Shown: in pieces, positions 43,820 through 52,986 of the stretch | Layout of the letters: every line of letters starts with the position of its first letter | How positions within the stretch are numbered: the stretch's first letter is position 1 | Assembly: GCF_002303885.1 (NCBI RefSeq) | Contig: NZ_MRCM01000002.1 | Span: 310,001-374,000 of the forward strand | Length of the DNA stretch: 64,000 nucleotides | Reading direction: 5' to 3' | Source of the DNA: Flavobacterium sp. ACN2 | Lineage (GTDB): Bacteria; Bacteroidota; Bacteroidia; Flavobacteriales; Flavobacteriaceae | Position numbers and translations under genes: made by a program | Notes under the pieces: generated by a model | What the model was told of the DNA's origin: nothing | Databases searched by the model: none | What the model saw: only the letters and a program-made list of their open reading frames with translations

Positions 43820-44161
43820 TTATTCTCTTACATACTTGCAACAGCTGTGTAAGTTATCATAATCTGCAGTTGTCGCCTTAACTTCCTTAGTATCATGACC
43901 TGCCTTTGCAATCGCTTTGTTTAAATCTGAAGGAGAACATTTTTCTTCGTTTAAAATAACCGAAAGCTGATGAGAGCTTACATCCCAACTTGCACTTTTT
44001 ACACCCGGAACTCCGTAGGCCGCTTTTTCAATTCGTTTCTTGCATTGTTCGCAGTTACCATTTACTTCAGTTGCATACTTTAAGTTTTTATTTTTCTTCG
44101 TTTGAGCCTGAGCCGACAAACCTAAAAAAACCATCATTGCGATTAAAACTATCTTATTCAT
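43820..44161 (-). CDS. Exported heavy-metal-associated (HMA) domain protein
   Basis: The 113-aa product has a signal peptide (MNKIVLIAMMVFLGLSAQAQ) and one HMA fold with the metal site GNCEQCKKRIEKAA (CxxC) and the usual GVPGVKSASWDVSSHQLSV strand. An extra C-terminal pair of cysteines (LHSCCKYVRE) may add ligands. Exported HMA proteins carry copper or other soft metals in the periplasm. It follows the TonB receptor by 48 bp on the same strand and shares its operon, so metal handling is the likely theme of the unit. Confidence 0.88.
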   Translation of the reverse strand: MNKIVLIAMMVFLGLSAQAQTKKNKNLKYATEVNGNCEQCKKRIEKAAYGVPGVKSASWDVSSHQLSVILNEEKCSPSDLNKAIAKAGHDTKEVKATTADYDNLHSCCKYVRE

Positions 44162-44209
44162 TGTATTTATTTTTATTGTTATTGATATTGATTTTTGATA
44201 TTGAAATTG

Positions 44210-46216
44210 TTATTTAATTTTAAACCTTAATCCTGCATAATACATCTGTCCAAAAATTGGAGCGTATGCGATCGATGCATCAAAATTAGGTCCAAAAGGA
44301 TCGTTTGCCCCTAAAATTGCTTTTTGCTGCTTATAATTTCCAATATTCTCCCCTCCTACATATACCTCAAAAACCGATGAAAAAACACGAGTTACCTGAG
44401 CATTCATCACGCCATAAGCTGGTGAAAAATCAGGAAACTGATCTTCTACAGGATTTGTTGCCGTATAAGGCAATTGCTGTTTTCCTGACCAATTATACGT
44501 AAAGTCAAACCTCCATTGTTTATCATCATTCATTGTTGTTTCGTATTCTAAATTTCCTAAGAAACGATGTTTAGCCTGAAGCGGACGCTGGAATGTCCCC
44601 CTTAAATAATCGGTTTGGATATCGTAATATTTATAAGCTGTTCTCAAATTTAAGTTATGAATCAATTCATAATTAAACTCTACTTGAAGACTGTTTGCAA
44701 AAGAACTTCCTTTCAAATCATAAAACAAAACTTGTTGCGGGCTTTGCATCACATCTACAACAGCTTGATTTTGGAAATCGGTGCGATAAAAATCAAAACC
44801 TGCATCGGCATTTTTATTGAAAAGACGGAATTTCTGTGAGAAACTCACGCCATAATTCCAAGCAATCTCTGGATTTAAACCGTAAACTTTTCCGCTAGAA
44901 TCTAAAATCGAAAAAGTTCTTGAACTGGCAAAAAGCTGTTGATTCTCGGCAAAAATATTGGCAGAACGTTTCCCTCTTCCCGCAGAAAAACGAACTACTC
45001 CATTTTTCCAAGGATTATATCTCATGTGCAATCTTGGTGTAACAAAAAAACCTAATCGATTATGGTTATCTACTCTCCCTCCTAAAATCAAACTAAAATT
45101 GTCTATATTATCGTAAGTGTACTCAAAGAAAGCACCAACCGAATTATCAATTCTACCCACATCTGTTAAATTGACAAACTCTTGATATTGATCGTAAGTA
45201 AAATTCAGACCAGTAGTAAACTTGTGCATGGTGTTATTGATAATCGAATTGAAAATCAAATTAGAATAAAAACTATTTTGTTTGATATCGTATTGATTTA
45301 AACCATAATAAGAATCTTGTTTATGACTATTAAAAGCGTTTTGAAAACCGATACTTTGATAAGGCATATCTTTAAACACATATCCAATTTTTGTTGAAAC
45401 ATCAAAACGTTCTGTATTAATTTCAGAACCCCAATGGTTAGTTGTACCTCGATCGCGATCTTTATCAAAATCAACTTCTCCCGTTTGTTTTTTATCATTC
45501 ATATATCTGAAATTGATAAAACTAACCAAACCGCTTTCCGGATCATAATATTGGTAACGGTTTAAAACATTGATTTGTTTTCCTAACGGATTATCTAAAA
45601 ACCCATCATTATTCATGTCGTTTTTAGCTACGCGTGCATTTCCATGAACAAACAAACTTGTTGCCCATTTATCTGATAATTTTTTATTGAAATGAGTATT
45701 CAATTCAAAACGAGAATCTGTTGAACCATAAGCATTCAAGAAAAACGGAATATCGTTTAAAGGCTTTAAAAGCTCCGTATTAATTTGACCTGAAATACTT
45801 TCGTATCCATTTATAACACTTCCCGCCCCTTTGGTAATCTGAACACTTTCAATCCAAGTTCCAGGAGTAAATGACAATCCGTAAGCTTGAGAAGCTCCTC
45901 GAACAGAAGGAATATTCTCTTCTGTAATCATTAAGTAAGGACTCGTCAATCCAAGCATTTTAATTTGCTTAGTTCCTGTTAAAGCATCAGAAAAATTGAC
46001 ATCGATTGATGGATTGGTTTCAAAGCTTTCTGCCAAATTACAACAAGCCGCTTTAAGCAGTTCTTTACTAGTAATTACAGAAGTATTGGCTGTTAACGTA
46101 TAGGATTTTTTAATTCCTTTTTGCTTTTTAGTGATTTTTACCTCTTCTAGATCTTCTTGTGAAAACACAGACACAGAAAGCAAAAACGCTACAAAAAGCA
46201 TTATATTTTTTTGCAT
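44210..46216 (-). CDS. TonB-dependent receptor, probably metal-related
   Basis: The 668-aa product has a signal peptide (MQKNIMLFVAFLLSVSVFSQ) and a plug domain beginning within TANTSVITSKELLKAACCNLAESF, with a Cys pair, and running through GLTSPYLMITEENIPSVRG and WIESVQITKGAGSVINGYESISGQI. A 22-strand-type barrel follows, ending YYAGLRFKIK. It has no long carboxypeptidase-like domain and no STN. The neighbours, an exported HMA protein downstream and a Cys-rich HYC_CC_PP protein upstream, suggest import or sensing of copper or another soft metal. Substrate is inferred from context only. Confidence 0.9.
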   Translation of the reverse strand: MQKNIMLFVAFLLSVSVFSQEDLEEVKITKKQKGIKKSYTLTANTSVITSKELLKAACCNLAESFETNPSIDVNFSDALTGTKQIKMLGLTSPYLMITEENIPSVRGASQAYGLSFTPGTWIESVQITKGAGSVINGYESISGQINTELLKPLNDIPFFLNAYGSTDSRFELNTHFNKKLSDKWATSLFVHGNARVAKNDMNNDGFLDNPLGKQINVLNRYQYYDPESGLVSFINFRYMNDKKQTGEVDFDKDRDRGTTNHWGSEINTERFDVSTKIGYVFKDMPYQSIGFQNAFNSHKQDSYYGLNQYDIKQNSFYSNLIFNSIINNTMHKFTTGLNFTYDQYQEFVNLTDVGRIDNSVGAFFEYTYDNIDNFSLILGGRVDNHNRLGFFVTPRLHMRYNPWKNGVVRFSAGRGKRSANIFAENQQLFASSRTFSILDSSGKVYGLNPEIAWNYGVSFSQKFRLFNKNADAGFDFYRTDFQNQAVVDVMQSPQQVLFYDLKGSSFANSLQVEFNYELIHNLNLRTAYKYYDIQTDYLRGTFQRPLQAKHRFLGNLEYETTMNDDKQWRFDFTYNWSGKQQLPYTATNPVEDQFPDFSPAYGVMNAQVTRVFSSVFEVYVGGENIGNYKQQKAILGANDPFGPNFDASIAYAPIFGQMYYAGLRFKIK

Positions 46217-46333
46217 AAAAAATGATTTTAATGTTGAAATAGAATTACATTATTGCATTCTGCACAAAGCAAAAGCAATTAAAATGTAAATACGAAGCCT
46301 TAATTAAGACTTGTAGTGCATCTAACATTAAAA

Positions 46334-46732
46334 TCAGGAATAGAAAATATACTGATGGTATAATTTAAATAAGGGGGGCGCATTCGCATCAGCATAGTAC
46401 GAAAGAACTTCTTTCTTTTTAAAATTTGGAATTTCTAAAAAGACAAGAGGTTTGTAATCTTGTACAACTGCTGAGAAAGCAAATTGAAAAAAGAAGAATT
46501 TGATTGTTGCATTATCTGATTTCTTTTCAAAATGAACAACTTTGTCTTTACAGCAAGAGTTCTTTTTCTCTTTAGAACCACAACATTTCTTTTCAACAAC
46601 AGGTTCTGCGGTAGTCTTTAATGAAACCGAAGCAATTTCTCCGCCACAATAGTGCACATCAAAAGCAAACCCAATATTGGAAACCAATAAAAGGAACGCC
46701 AAAAACAGACCTGTACACTTTTTCAAATTCAT
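46334..46732 (-). CDS. HYC_CC_PP family small Cys-rich protein
   Basis: The 132-aa product has an N-terminal signal or anchor (MNLKKCTGLFLAFLLLVSNIGF). It shows the family marks in order: VHYCGGEIASVSL (HYC), VEKKCCGSKEKKNSCCKDK (CC pairs), and a C-terminal NAPPLFKLYHQ (PP). The histidine and cysteines make metal binding likely; function is not established. A -7 box TAGCTTTG sits at 46744-46737, so the mRNA may be leaderless or nearly so. It is followed by the TonB receptor after 117 bp and probably belongs to the same metal-related unit. Confidence 0.85.
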   Translation of the reverse strand: MNLKKCTGLFLAFLLLVSNIGFAFDVHYCGGEIASVSLKTTAEPVVEKKCCGSKEKKNSCCKDKVVHFEKKSDNATIKFFFFQFAFSAVVQDYKPLVFLEIPNFKKKEVLSYYADANAPPLFKLYHQYIFYS

Positions 46733-46736
46733 ACTG

Positions 46737-46744
46737 CAAAGCTA
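46737..46744 (-). promoter_or_regulatory. -7 element of the metal-associated operon
   Basis: TAGCTTTG on the minus strand ends 5 bp before the ATG at 46732, which places the start of transcription at or next to the start codon. No matching -33 TTG is clear. Confidence 0.5.
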
Positions 46745-46778
46745 TTCAAAAACTGTTGATAAAAAACTAAATGAATTG

Positions 46779-47225
46779 TTATTTTTTAGATTTCTGGAGC
46801 TGATAGTAAAATCCAGGAATGAACAATAACACCAAAATTGGCTGAACTATAAATCTTCTCACATAAAAAAGAAGCCAACTGCCATCTGGAAAAAAATGAA
46901 GTATTATATAAAATGAACTCAATAGCACAACCAAAAAGCAGGCATAAACAAATGAGCTAAACTTAAAAATATCACGATCTTGAAATAAGACATAAATCAG
47001 TAAAAGTGACAAAGCAGAGTTTAGAAAATAACGAAGAAAAAGTGACCAGAAAAGTTTTAAAGTTTCTACTTCTGGATAAGGACTCGAATGGTAATCGGCT
47101 TCAAAGTATCTCAGAAAAGGATCATAAAACAAATTTCTTTCAAATGTCCTAATCAAAGCAAAACCTATTACCACAACAATTGCTGTAAAGATTTTAAATT
47201 TATTCTCTTTTAAATTATTTAGCAT
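46779..47225 (-). CDS. Exosortase F system-associated membrane protein
   Basis: The 148-aa product from the ATG at 47225 has about four TM segments (FKIFTAIVVVIGFALIRTF, LRYFLNSALSLLLIYVLF, FVYACFLVVLLSSFYIILHF, PILVLLFIPGFYYQL) and little else. It matches the small integral protein always found beside XrtF. The ATG overlaps the last 11 bases of xrtF, so translation is coupled. The ORF extended to 47270 has no support. Its role is unknown; it may complex with the exosortase. Confidence 0.85.
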   Translation of the reverse strand: MLNNLKENKFKIFTAIVVVIGFALIRTFERNLFYDPFLRYFEADYHSSPYPEVETLKLFWSLFLRYFLNSALSLLLIYVLFQDRDIFKFSSFVYACFLVVLLSSFYIILHFFPDGSWLLFYVRRFIVQPILVLLFIPGFYYQLQKSKK

Positions 47226-47751
47226 ATTTTGAAAATCTATTAATCCAGAAAACCCATAAAATAAAAACATATCCGTAAATCACTAACGGAAAGAAAGTAC
47301 CGTGTAAAAATCGGGTATATTGAGGAAAGTTATATACAAGGACAATCAAAATCGCAATTCTTATAACATTTAATAGGTATATAGATATAAGTCCAAAAAG
47401 CATAAACAATACTGTTTTTTTTAAGCTTCTCGAAAAAGCAGATACAAATGACACAAAAAGTATCATTACGCTAACAGCATTGCACCCTTCTGTTATACGC
47501 GCTATAAATTTGCCATTTAAAATAATCTCCTGCCACGGATTTTGTGAACTTTTCTGAATTATGACATCATAATTAAAAAGCTTTAGTAATTGCTCTGCAT
47601 TTTGCCCGGCTATCATTGTCGCTCCATCAAGTTCCTCGGCTTGATAGGTATTTAAATAAAACTTATACAGCAGTGTAAGCACAATATAGGTAAGAAAAAA
47701 GACGCTTACAAAAATTAAGAATGGCTTAAACTGGACTAAATATTTTTTCAA
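47215..47751 (-). CDS. xrtF: Exosortase family protein XrtF
   Basis: A membrane transpeptidase-like enzyme predicted to process C-terminally tagged exported proteins. The 178-aa product shows the exosortase/archaeosortase catalytic set: C90 in ARITEGCNAVSVM, R131 in LLNVIRIAIL, and H150 in FLHGTFFPL, within a multi-TM frame. XrtF is the short flavobacterial type. The start codon is TTG at 47751 (MKKYLVQFKPF...); no in-frame ATG fits. No target with a sorting tail is recognised nearby, so substrates are encoded elsewhere. A -7 box TAAATTTG lies at 47773-47766, divergent from that of the GAF gene. Confidence 0.88.
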   Translation of the reverse strand: MKKYLVQFKPFLIFVSVFFLTYIVLTLLYKFYLNTYQAEELDGATMIAGQNAEQLLKLFNYDVIIQKSSQNPWQEIILNGKFIARITEGCNAVSVMILFVSFVSAFSRSLKKTVLFMLFGLISIYLLNVIRIAILIVLVYNFPQYTRFLHGTFFPLVIYGYVFILWVFWINRFSKYAK

Positions 47752-47798
47752 GAGATTTTTTTTTTCAAATTTATGTATTTTTTGAGTTCAGCTTTAAA

Positions 47799-47806
47799 TA
47801 CTTTTG
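47799..47806 (+). promoter_or_regulatory. -7 element of the GAF-domain gene
   Basis: TACTTTTG lies 17 bp before the ATG at 47823. The -33 TTG is at a short 14-bp spacing, so support is moderate. Confidence 0.5.
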
Positions 47807-47822
47807 TATAAATTTTTACATT

Positions 47823-48278
47823 ATGACATTTCAAGAATTACAACCAAAAATAAGTGCAATTGTTGCTGGCACTGAAACAGATAGAGACGGAAAATTATTA
47901 GCAATATGCCAACTTTTAAACGAAAACGTGGAGTATTACAACTGGGTTGGATTTTATTTTGCCAATCACGAGGCTAAAACTTTACATTTAGGACCTTATG
48001 TTGGTGCAGAAACAGACCATACTGTTATTCCTTTTGGAAAAGGAATTTGCGGCCAAGTTGCTGAAAGTAATGCCAATTTTGTTGTTCCAGATGTGAAAGC
48101 ACAAGACAATTACATCGCCTGCAGTTTAACCGTAAAATCGGAAATCGTAGTACCCCTTTTTGTTAATGGAGTAAATATTGGTCAAATCGACATCGACAGC
48201 CACGTAATTGATCCTTTTACAGAAGCTGACGAAAGATTTTTAGAATTTGTAAATCAAGAAGTTGCTAAATTATTCTAG
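47823..48278 (+). CDS. GAF domain protein of the free methionine-R-sulfoxide reductase family
   Basis: The 151-aa product is a single GAF domain like fRMsr, which reduces free methionine-R-sulfoxide. It keeps LHLGPYVGAE, the Cys of FGKGICGQVAE, VVPDVKAQDNYIACS and SEIVVPLF, including the IAC cysteine that is catalytic in characterised enzymes. The first of the three family cysteines (in E. coli within a PAC segment) is absent; the position reads ETDHTVI. The enzyme may still work with two cysteines. Thioredoxin would be the reductant. A plain GAF sensor is the alternative. Confidence 0.85.
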   Translation: MTFQELQPKISAIVAGTETDRDGKLLAICQLLNENVEYYNWVGFYFANHEAKTLHLGPYVGAETDHTVIPFGKGICGQVAESNANFVVPDVKAQDNYIACSLTVKSEIVVPLFVNGVNIGQIDIDSHVIDPFTEADERFLEFVNQEVAKLF

Positions 48279-48311
48279 AAGAACTATTTTTAAGATAAAA
48301 AATAGCACAGA

Positions 48312-49007
48312 ATGAAAAGAAACTTCCTTCTCTTTTTGCTTACACTAATTTCAGCTCATCTGTCTGCACAAATTAATATGGTTTCTAAAAAAATCTTTTT
48401 AGACTCCTTAAATCGTGAATGCACATTAGAAAACTCTGCCTACACAAGAGTAATTACCAATTATTCGCAGAAAAGTGTTCGCTATGTTGTAACTGACTTT
48501 TATAAGAACGGAAGAAAGAAAATGACTGGTTCTACTCTGGATCGCGATGTCTTAAAAAAAGACGGCGAATTTATTTACTATTATAAAAACGGAGCAAAAG
48601 AAACCGTTGTCAATTATTCTGAGGATCATAAAAATGGAAAAGAAATCAATTGGTACGAAAACCAAAATAAAAAGTGCGAAAAACAGAATCTCTGGGATCC
48701 GAAAACAAAAAAGACACAAACTTTAGTTCTTAACTGCTGGGATGAAAACAAAAGTCAGACTGTAGTTGATGGAAATGGAGATTATGAAGAAATAGATTTA
48801 TTTGTAACACAAAAAGGAACTCTTAAAGACGGATTGAAACAAGGAGTTTGGGAAGGAAATGATGCGTCGAGAAAAATTACATTTGTTGATAATTACGACA
48901 AAGGTGTTTTAATTTCAGGTGTGAGCACTGATACAAACAATGTCAAATTTTCGTATTCTTCTTTAAGCGAAAAGCAATCTGGTAAAAAAGCTCAGAAGCT
49001 TAAGTAA
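48312..49007 (+). CDS. YwqK-like secreted protein with MORN-type repeats
   Basis: The 231-aa product has a signal peptide (MKRNFLLFLLTLISAHLSAQ). Short repeated strands follow: DFYKNGRKKMTG, KDGEFIYYYKNGAKE, HKNGKEINWYENQNKK and LKDGLKQGVWEGND, the YxxGxxxxxxxYYxNG pattern of MORN/YwqK proteins. Databases often label such genes as antitoxin-like. There is no toxin gene beside it, so that label should not be taken as function. It follows the GAF gene by 33 bp and may be in its transcript. Confidence 0.8.
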   Translation: MKRNFLLFLLTLISAHLSAQINMVSKKIFLDSLNRECTLENSAYTRVITNYSQKSVRYVVTDFYKNGRKKMTGSTLDRDVLKKDGEFIYYYKNGAKETVVNYSEDHKNGKEINWYENQNKKCEKQNLWDPKTKKTQTLVLNCWDENKSQTVVDGNGDYEEIDLFVTQKGTLKDGLKQGVWEGNDASRKITFVDNYDKGVLISGVSTDTNNVKFSYSSLSEKQSGKKAQKLK

Positions 49008-49073
49008 AAAAACGATCGTAAATCATTAAAAACAAATTTCTTAACCCTTATTTTAAGATTCTTTTATTTTTGT

Positions 49074-49104
49074 TTGATTTTTTTGTTTTTTTAATCTAAT
49101 TTTG
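49074..49104 (+). promoter_or_regulatory. Promoter of rpsO
   Basis: TTG (49074-49076), a 20-bp spacer and TAATTTTG (49097-49104), giving a leader of about 50 nt before the rpsO ATG. Confidence 0.65.
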
Positions 49105-49161
49105 CACCCGTCTTACAAAAGTTGTATTGACATACATAAAAATCATTAAAACAATATTGGA

Positions 49162-49428
49162 ATGTATTTAACTAAAGAAAAGAAAGAAGAAATCTTCGCA
49201 CAACACGGTGATGCAAAAAACACTGGTAAAGCTGAAGGTCAAATCGCATTGTTCACTTACAGAATTTCTCACTTAACTGAACACTTGAAAAAAAATCGTC
49301 ACGATTACAACACTGAGCGTTCTCTTGTACTATTAGTAGGTAAAAGAAGAGCTTTGTTGGACTACTTGAAAAAGAAAGATATCAACAGATATCGTGAGAT
49401 TATCAAAGTATTGAATATCAGAAAATAA
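49162..49428 (+). CDS. rpsO: 30S ribosomal protein S15
   Basis: A primary 16S rRNA-binding protein of the small subunit platform. The 88-aa product has the standard MYLTKEKKEEIFAQHG start, GKAEGQIALFTYRISHLTEHLKKNRHDY (in parts QIALFTYRI and HLTEHLKKN), and the C-terminal LLVGKRRALLDYLKKKDINRY. The order rpsO-pnp is widely conserved. S15 is autogenously regulated in E. coli; no matching leader fold was tested here. A terminator lies between rpsO and pnp. Confidence 0.98.
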   Translation: MYLTKEKKEEIFAQHGDAKNTGKAEGQIALFTYRISHLTEHLKKNRHDYNTERSLVLLVGKRRALLDYLKKKDINRYREIIKVLNIRK

Positions 49429-49438
49429 TCAATATAGA

Positions 49439-49465
49439 AAAGAGGTGCGAAAGTGCCTCTTTTTG
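49439..49465 (+). terminator. Intrinsic terminator of rpsO
   Basis: AAAGAGGTGC pairs with GTGCCTCTTT around a GAAA tetraloop, followed by T residues. Some read-through into pnp is likely. Confidence 0.85.
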
Positions 49466-49608
49466 TTTTTACATTATAGCTATTTATAATAAGCATATTA
49501 CAAGAAAAAAAGTTTGGTTTTTCATTGGGTTTTAGATAACAACAACTACACACAACAACAACTACAACACAACTAAAACCCATTGTATAATCAATAAGGA
49601 AAAAATTT

Positions 49609-51744
49609 ATGATTCCACAATTATTTGTAGAAAAGATCGATTTAGGTGATGGCAGAAGCATCACAATCGAGACAGGACGTTTAGCGAAACAAGCTGACGG
49701 TTCTGTAGTAGTAAGAATGGGCGACACTATGATTCTTGCAACAGCAGTTTCAGCTCGCACATCAAACCCAGGCGTTGATTTTTTACCGTTAACGGTAGAT
49801 TACCGCGAAAAATTTGCAGCAGCAGGTCGTTTCCCAGGAGGTTTCTTTAAAAGAGAAGCACGTCCAAGCGACAGCGAAGTATTGACAATGAGATTAGTTG
49901 ACCGTGTATTGCGTCCGCTTTTCCCAGACGATTACCATGCTGAAACACAAGTTATGATTCAATTAATGTCTCACGACGAAGAAGTTATGCCAGATGCATT
50001 AGCTGGTTTAGCTGCTTCTGCGGCATTAGCTGTGTCAGACATTCCATTTTACAACTTGATTTCTGAAGTTCGTGTTGCACGTATCGACGGAAAATTAGTA
50101 ATCAACCCAAGCAGAGAAGAATTAGAAAAATCTGATATCGATATGATGATTGGAGCTTCTATGGATTCTGTAGCAATGGTTGAAGGTGAGATGAAAGAAA
50201 TCTCAGAAGCTGAAATGATCGAAGCTATTAAGTTTGCTCACGAAGCTATCAAAGTTCAAATTCAAGCTCAATATCGTTTACAAGAAGCTTTTGGTAAAAA
50301 AGAAATTCGTACTTACGAAGGAGAGAGAGAAAACGAAGAAATTTACGCAAAAGTAAAAGCTGCAGCATACGATAAAATCTATGCTATTGCAAAAGTTGGT
50401 TCTGCTAAACACGAAAGAGGTGCTGCATTTGCTGAAGTAAAAGAAGAAGTTAAAGCTTTATTTACTGAAGAAGAATTAGCTGCCGATGGTGATTTAGTTT
50501 CTAAATATTTCTACAAAACAAACAAAGAAGCTGTTCGTAATGTAGTTTTAGAATTAGGTGTTCGTTTAGATGGTAGAAAAACTACAGACATTAGACCAAT
50601 CTGGTGTGAAACTGATTATTTACCAAGAGTTCACGGTTCATCTTTGTTTACTCGTGGAGAAACTCAGGCTTTGGCAACCGTAACTTTAGGAACATCTAGA
50701 GAAGCAAACCAAATCGACTCGCCTAGCGAGCAAGGTGAAGAGAAATTCTACTTACACTATAACTTCCCTCCTTTCTCAACTGGTGAAGCAAAACCATTAA
50801 GAGGAACTTCAAGAAGAGAAGTTGGTCACGGTAACCTAGCTCAAAGAGCTTTAAAAAATATGATTCCTGCTGATTGTCCTTATACAATTCGTGTTGTTTC
50901 TGAGGTTTTAGAATCTAATGGTTCTTCTTCAATGGCAACAGTTTGTGCTGGAACAATGGCTTTGATGGATGCTGGAGTTCAAATGGTAAAACCAGTTTCT
51001 GGTATTGCTATGGGATTAATTACTGACGGTGAGAAATTTGCTGTATTGTCTGATATCTTAGGAGACGAAGATCACTTAGGAGATATGGACTTTAAAGTAA
51101 CTGGAACTGCTGACGGTATTACAGCTTGCCAAATGGACATCAAAATTGACGGTTTACGTTATGACATTATGGAGCAAGCTTTGGCTCAAGCTCGTGATGG
51201 ACGTTTACACATTTTAGGAAAATTAACTGAAACTATCTCTGCACCAAGAGCTGACGTAAAAGCTCATGCACCAAAAATCATTACCAGAACTATTCCTGGA
51301 AACTTTATTGGAGCATTAATTGGACCTGGTGGAAAAGTAATTCAAGAATTACAAAAAGCTACTGGAACAACTATTGTGATCAACGAAGTTGATGAGCAAG
51401 GTGTTATCGAAATTTTAGGTACAGATCCTGCTGGAATTGAAGCAGTATTAGCAAAAATTGCTTCTATCACTTTCAAACCAGTATTAGGAGAAGCTTACGA
51501 AGTTAAAGTAATTAAAATGCTTGATTTTGGAGCTGTTGTAGAATATACTGCTGCACCAGGAAACGAAGTTTTACTTCACGTTTCTGAATTGGCTTGGGAG
51601 CGTACAGAAAATGTTGCTGACGTAGTTAAAATGGGAGATGTTTTCCAAGTGAAATACCTAGGAGTTGACCCTAAAACTAAAAAAGAAAAAGTGTCTAAAA
51701 AAGCACTTGTTCCAAGACCTCCACGTGAGGAGAAAAAAGAGTAA
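49609..51744 (+). CDS. pnp: Polynucleotide phosphorylase
   Basis: A trimeric 3'-5' phosphorolytic exoribonuclease. The 711-aa product has two RNase PH-like domains (about residues 10-230 and 320-540, with [32 protein letters not shown] and the helical segment between), a KH domain (about 555-615, [19 protein letters not shown]) and an S1 domain (about 620-690, [24 protein letters not shown] in parts). The active-site region SGIAMGLI and [18 protein letters not shown] is intact. The ATG at 49609 follows a 180-bp leader rich in ACAACAACTACA repeats. Confidence 0.98.
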   Translation: MIPQLFVEKIDLGDGRSITIETGRLAKQADGSVVVRMGDTMILATAVSARTSNPGVDFLPLTVDYREKFAAAGRFPGGFFKREARPSDSEVLTMRLVDRVLRPLFPDDYHAETQVMIQLMSHDEEVMPDALAGLAASAALAVSDIPFYNLISEVRVARIDGKLVINPSREELEKSDIDMMIGASMDSVAMVEGEMKEISEAEMIEAIKFAHEAIKVQIQAQYRLQEAFGKKEIRTYEGERENEEIYAKVKAAAYDKIYAIAKVGSAKHERGAAFAEVKEEVKALFTEEELAADGDLVSKYFYKTNKEAVRNVVLELGVRLDGRKTTDIRPIWCETDYLPRVHGSSLFTRGETQALATVTLGTSREANQIDSPSEQGEEKFYLHYNFPPFSTGEAKPLRGTSRREVGHGNLAQRALKNMIPADCPYTIRVVSEVLESNGSSSMATVCAGTMALMDAGVQMVKPVSGIAMGLITDGEKFAVLSDILGDEDHLGDMDFKVTGTADGITACQMDIKIDGLRYDIMEQALAQARDGRLHILGKLTETISAPRADVKAHAPKIITRTIPGNFIGALIGPGGKVIQELQKATGTTIVINEVDEQGVIEILGTDPAGIEAVLAKIASITFKPVLGEAYEVKVIKMLDFGAVVEYTAAPGNEVLLHVSELAWERTENVADVVKMGDVFQVKYLGVDPKTKKEKVSKKALVPRPPREEKKE

Positions 51745-51777
51745 TCAGATCTTAGTTTACTAAAGGTTTATTCATAG

Positions 51778-51812
51778 AAAACCCCAATTCATTAATTGAA
51801 TTGGGGTTTTTA
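51778..51812. terminator. Bidirectional intrinsic terminator between pnp and the desaturase
   Basis: AAAACCCCAATTC pairs with GAATTGGGGTTTT, with A/T tracts on both sides. Nearly the same stem occurs at 53986-54017, the other end of the desaturase/regulator locus. Confidence 0.9.
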
Positions 51813-51817
51813 AGTTT

Positions 51818-52903
51818 TTATTTTGTCTCCGCTACAGGATTTCCCATTTTATGCAAATGAACAAAATGTGAAAACATCATTTCAAACAATGTTTTATGAT
51901 GATAAGGCTGCCTATACTCTTTTGTTGTTTTTTTAATTATTTCATTTATTTCACTATAATTAGTATGACATATATTAGGAAAAAGATGATGAGCAGCATG
52001 ACAATTGGAACCTCCACTTAAAAATCTTGCCCAACCTTTATCTGCATCCCAATCGCAGCTAGTGTAAAGCTGATGAACCGCCCAAGTGTGTTCTAAAAAC
52101 TCTCCCTCGGGCTGCGGATAATCTGCGCCATCAAAAAAATGGGTTCCAACAAGCATAATAATAAATACCATTGATGTAAATGCACTGGCGGTAAGATAAC
52201 TCAAAACCACAAATCTCCATGAAAAATCAGAATACAGTAATGGAAGAACCAGCACCAAAGAAAAATAAAATATTTTATACAATACAAATCTAAAATATAA
52301 CGCCGCTTTAGGAACACCCCTTTTCATCCAGTTGTAGTCTTCTGAAAATAAATATACCCAATCACTCATAAAAACAGAGTGCAATAAAGTAAACATATAA
52401 ACAAATGGCGCGTAATATGCCTGATATTTATGCTTCGGTTTCCAAGGATGCGTTGGGCTTAATCTCAAAAAAGGGTTTTTATCTATATCAATATCACTTC
52501 CTTCTACATTTGCATATAAATGGTGTGATCGAATATGTCTTAATCCCCAAAGCATCGGGTCAATTCCTACCGTAAGAAAACTAAAAAAATGCAAAACGGA
52601 ATTTGCCTTTTTATTTTGGAATGCTGTATTGTGCGAAGCATCATGCCCAAAACTAAATCCTATTAACAATCCTGATAATTGAAAAACAACATATAATACC
52701 CAAAAGTTTATTTTAGTGATGGACTCCAAAAAAAGCAACGAATAAGACAAATAACAAACGAATGTCCAAAACAAACCTTTAAACCAAAACTGAGCATCTC
52801 CATAAGAAATAGTTTTATCCTGAAGCTTCTCCTGTACTCTTTTCTTTAAAACAGAAAAGAAAAGCTTTTCGTCTTCTGATTTATTAAAATATTTAGCTTT
52901 CAT
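51818..52903 (-). CDS. Membrane fatty acid desaturase
   Basis: A di-iron, oxygen-dependent enzyme that inserts a double bond in acyl chains in the membrane. The 361-aa product carries the three histidine boxes: HDASH (87-91), HIRSHH (123-128, HxxxHH) and HAAHH (302-306, HxxHH). TM pairs lie between them (about residues 42-62, 66-84, 205-250). The divergent HTH regulator and operators in the promoter point to tight control. Adaptation to temperature or lipid supply is plausible but inferred. Regiospecificity cannot be told. Confidence 0.9.
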   Translation of the reverse strand: MKAKYFNKSEDEKLFFSVLKKRVQEKLQDKTISYGDAQFWFKGLFWTFVCYLSYSLLFLESITKINFWVLYVVFQLSGLLIGFSFGHDASHNTAFQNKKANSVLHFFSFLTVGIDPMLWGLRHIRSHHLYANVEGSDIDIDKNPFLRLSPTHPWKPKHKYQAYYAPFVYMFTLLHSVFMSDWVYLFSEDYNWMKRGVPKAALYFRFVLYKIFYFSLVLVLPLLYSDFSWRFVVLSYLTASAFTSMVFIIMLVGTHFFDGADYPQPEGEFLEHTWAVHQLYTSCDWDADKGWARFLSGGSNCHAAHHLFPNICHTNYSEINEIIKKTTKEYRQPYHHKTLFEMMFSHFVHLHKMGNPVAETK

Positions 52904-52931
52904 AAAATTTTATTTTTTTTTAATTACAGAA

Positions 52932-52959
52932 CAAACGTATTGCATTTATCGCATATCAA
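52932..52959 (-). promoter_or_regulatory. Promoter of the desaturase gene
   Basis: On the minus strand TTG (52959-52957), 17 bp, TACGTTTG (52939-52932): an ideal flavobacterial promoter. The spacer is filled by the operator-like sequence at 52940-52954. Confidence 0.8.
52940..52954. promoter_or_regulatory. Operator-like site in the desaturase core promoter
   Basis: Read on the minus strand, ATGCGATAAATGCAA agrees at 12-13 of 15 positions with the palindrome at 52991-53007 (TTGCGATAATCGCAA). It lies exactly between the -33 and -7 elements, so a bound repressor would block RNA polymerase. Confidence 0.65.
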
Positions 52960-52986
52960 TTTGTGTAAACTAATAAATCATTTTTA

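Noticed and set aside
48312..49007. Toxin-antitoxin system
   Set aside because: Only a YwqK/MORN-like repeat protein is present, with no toxin partner; the antitoxin label has no support here.
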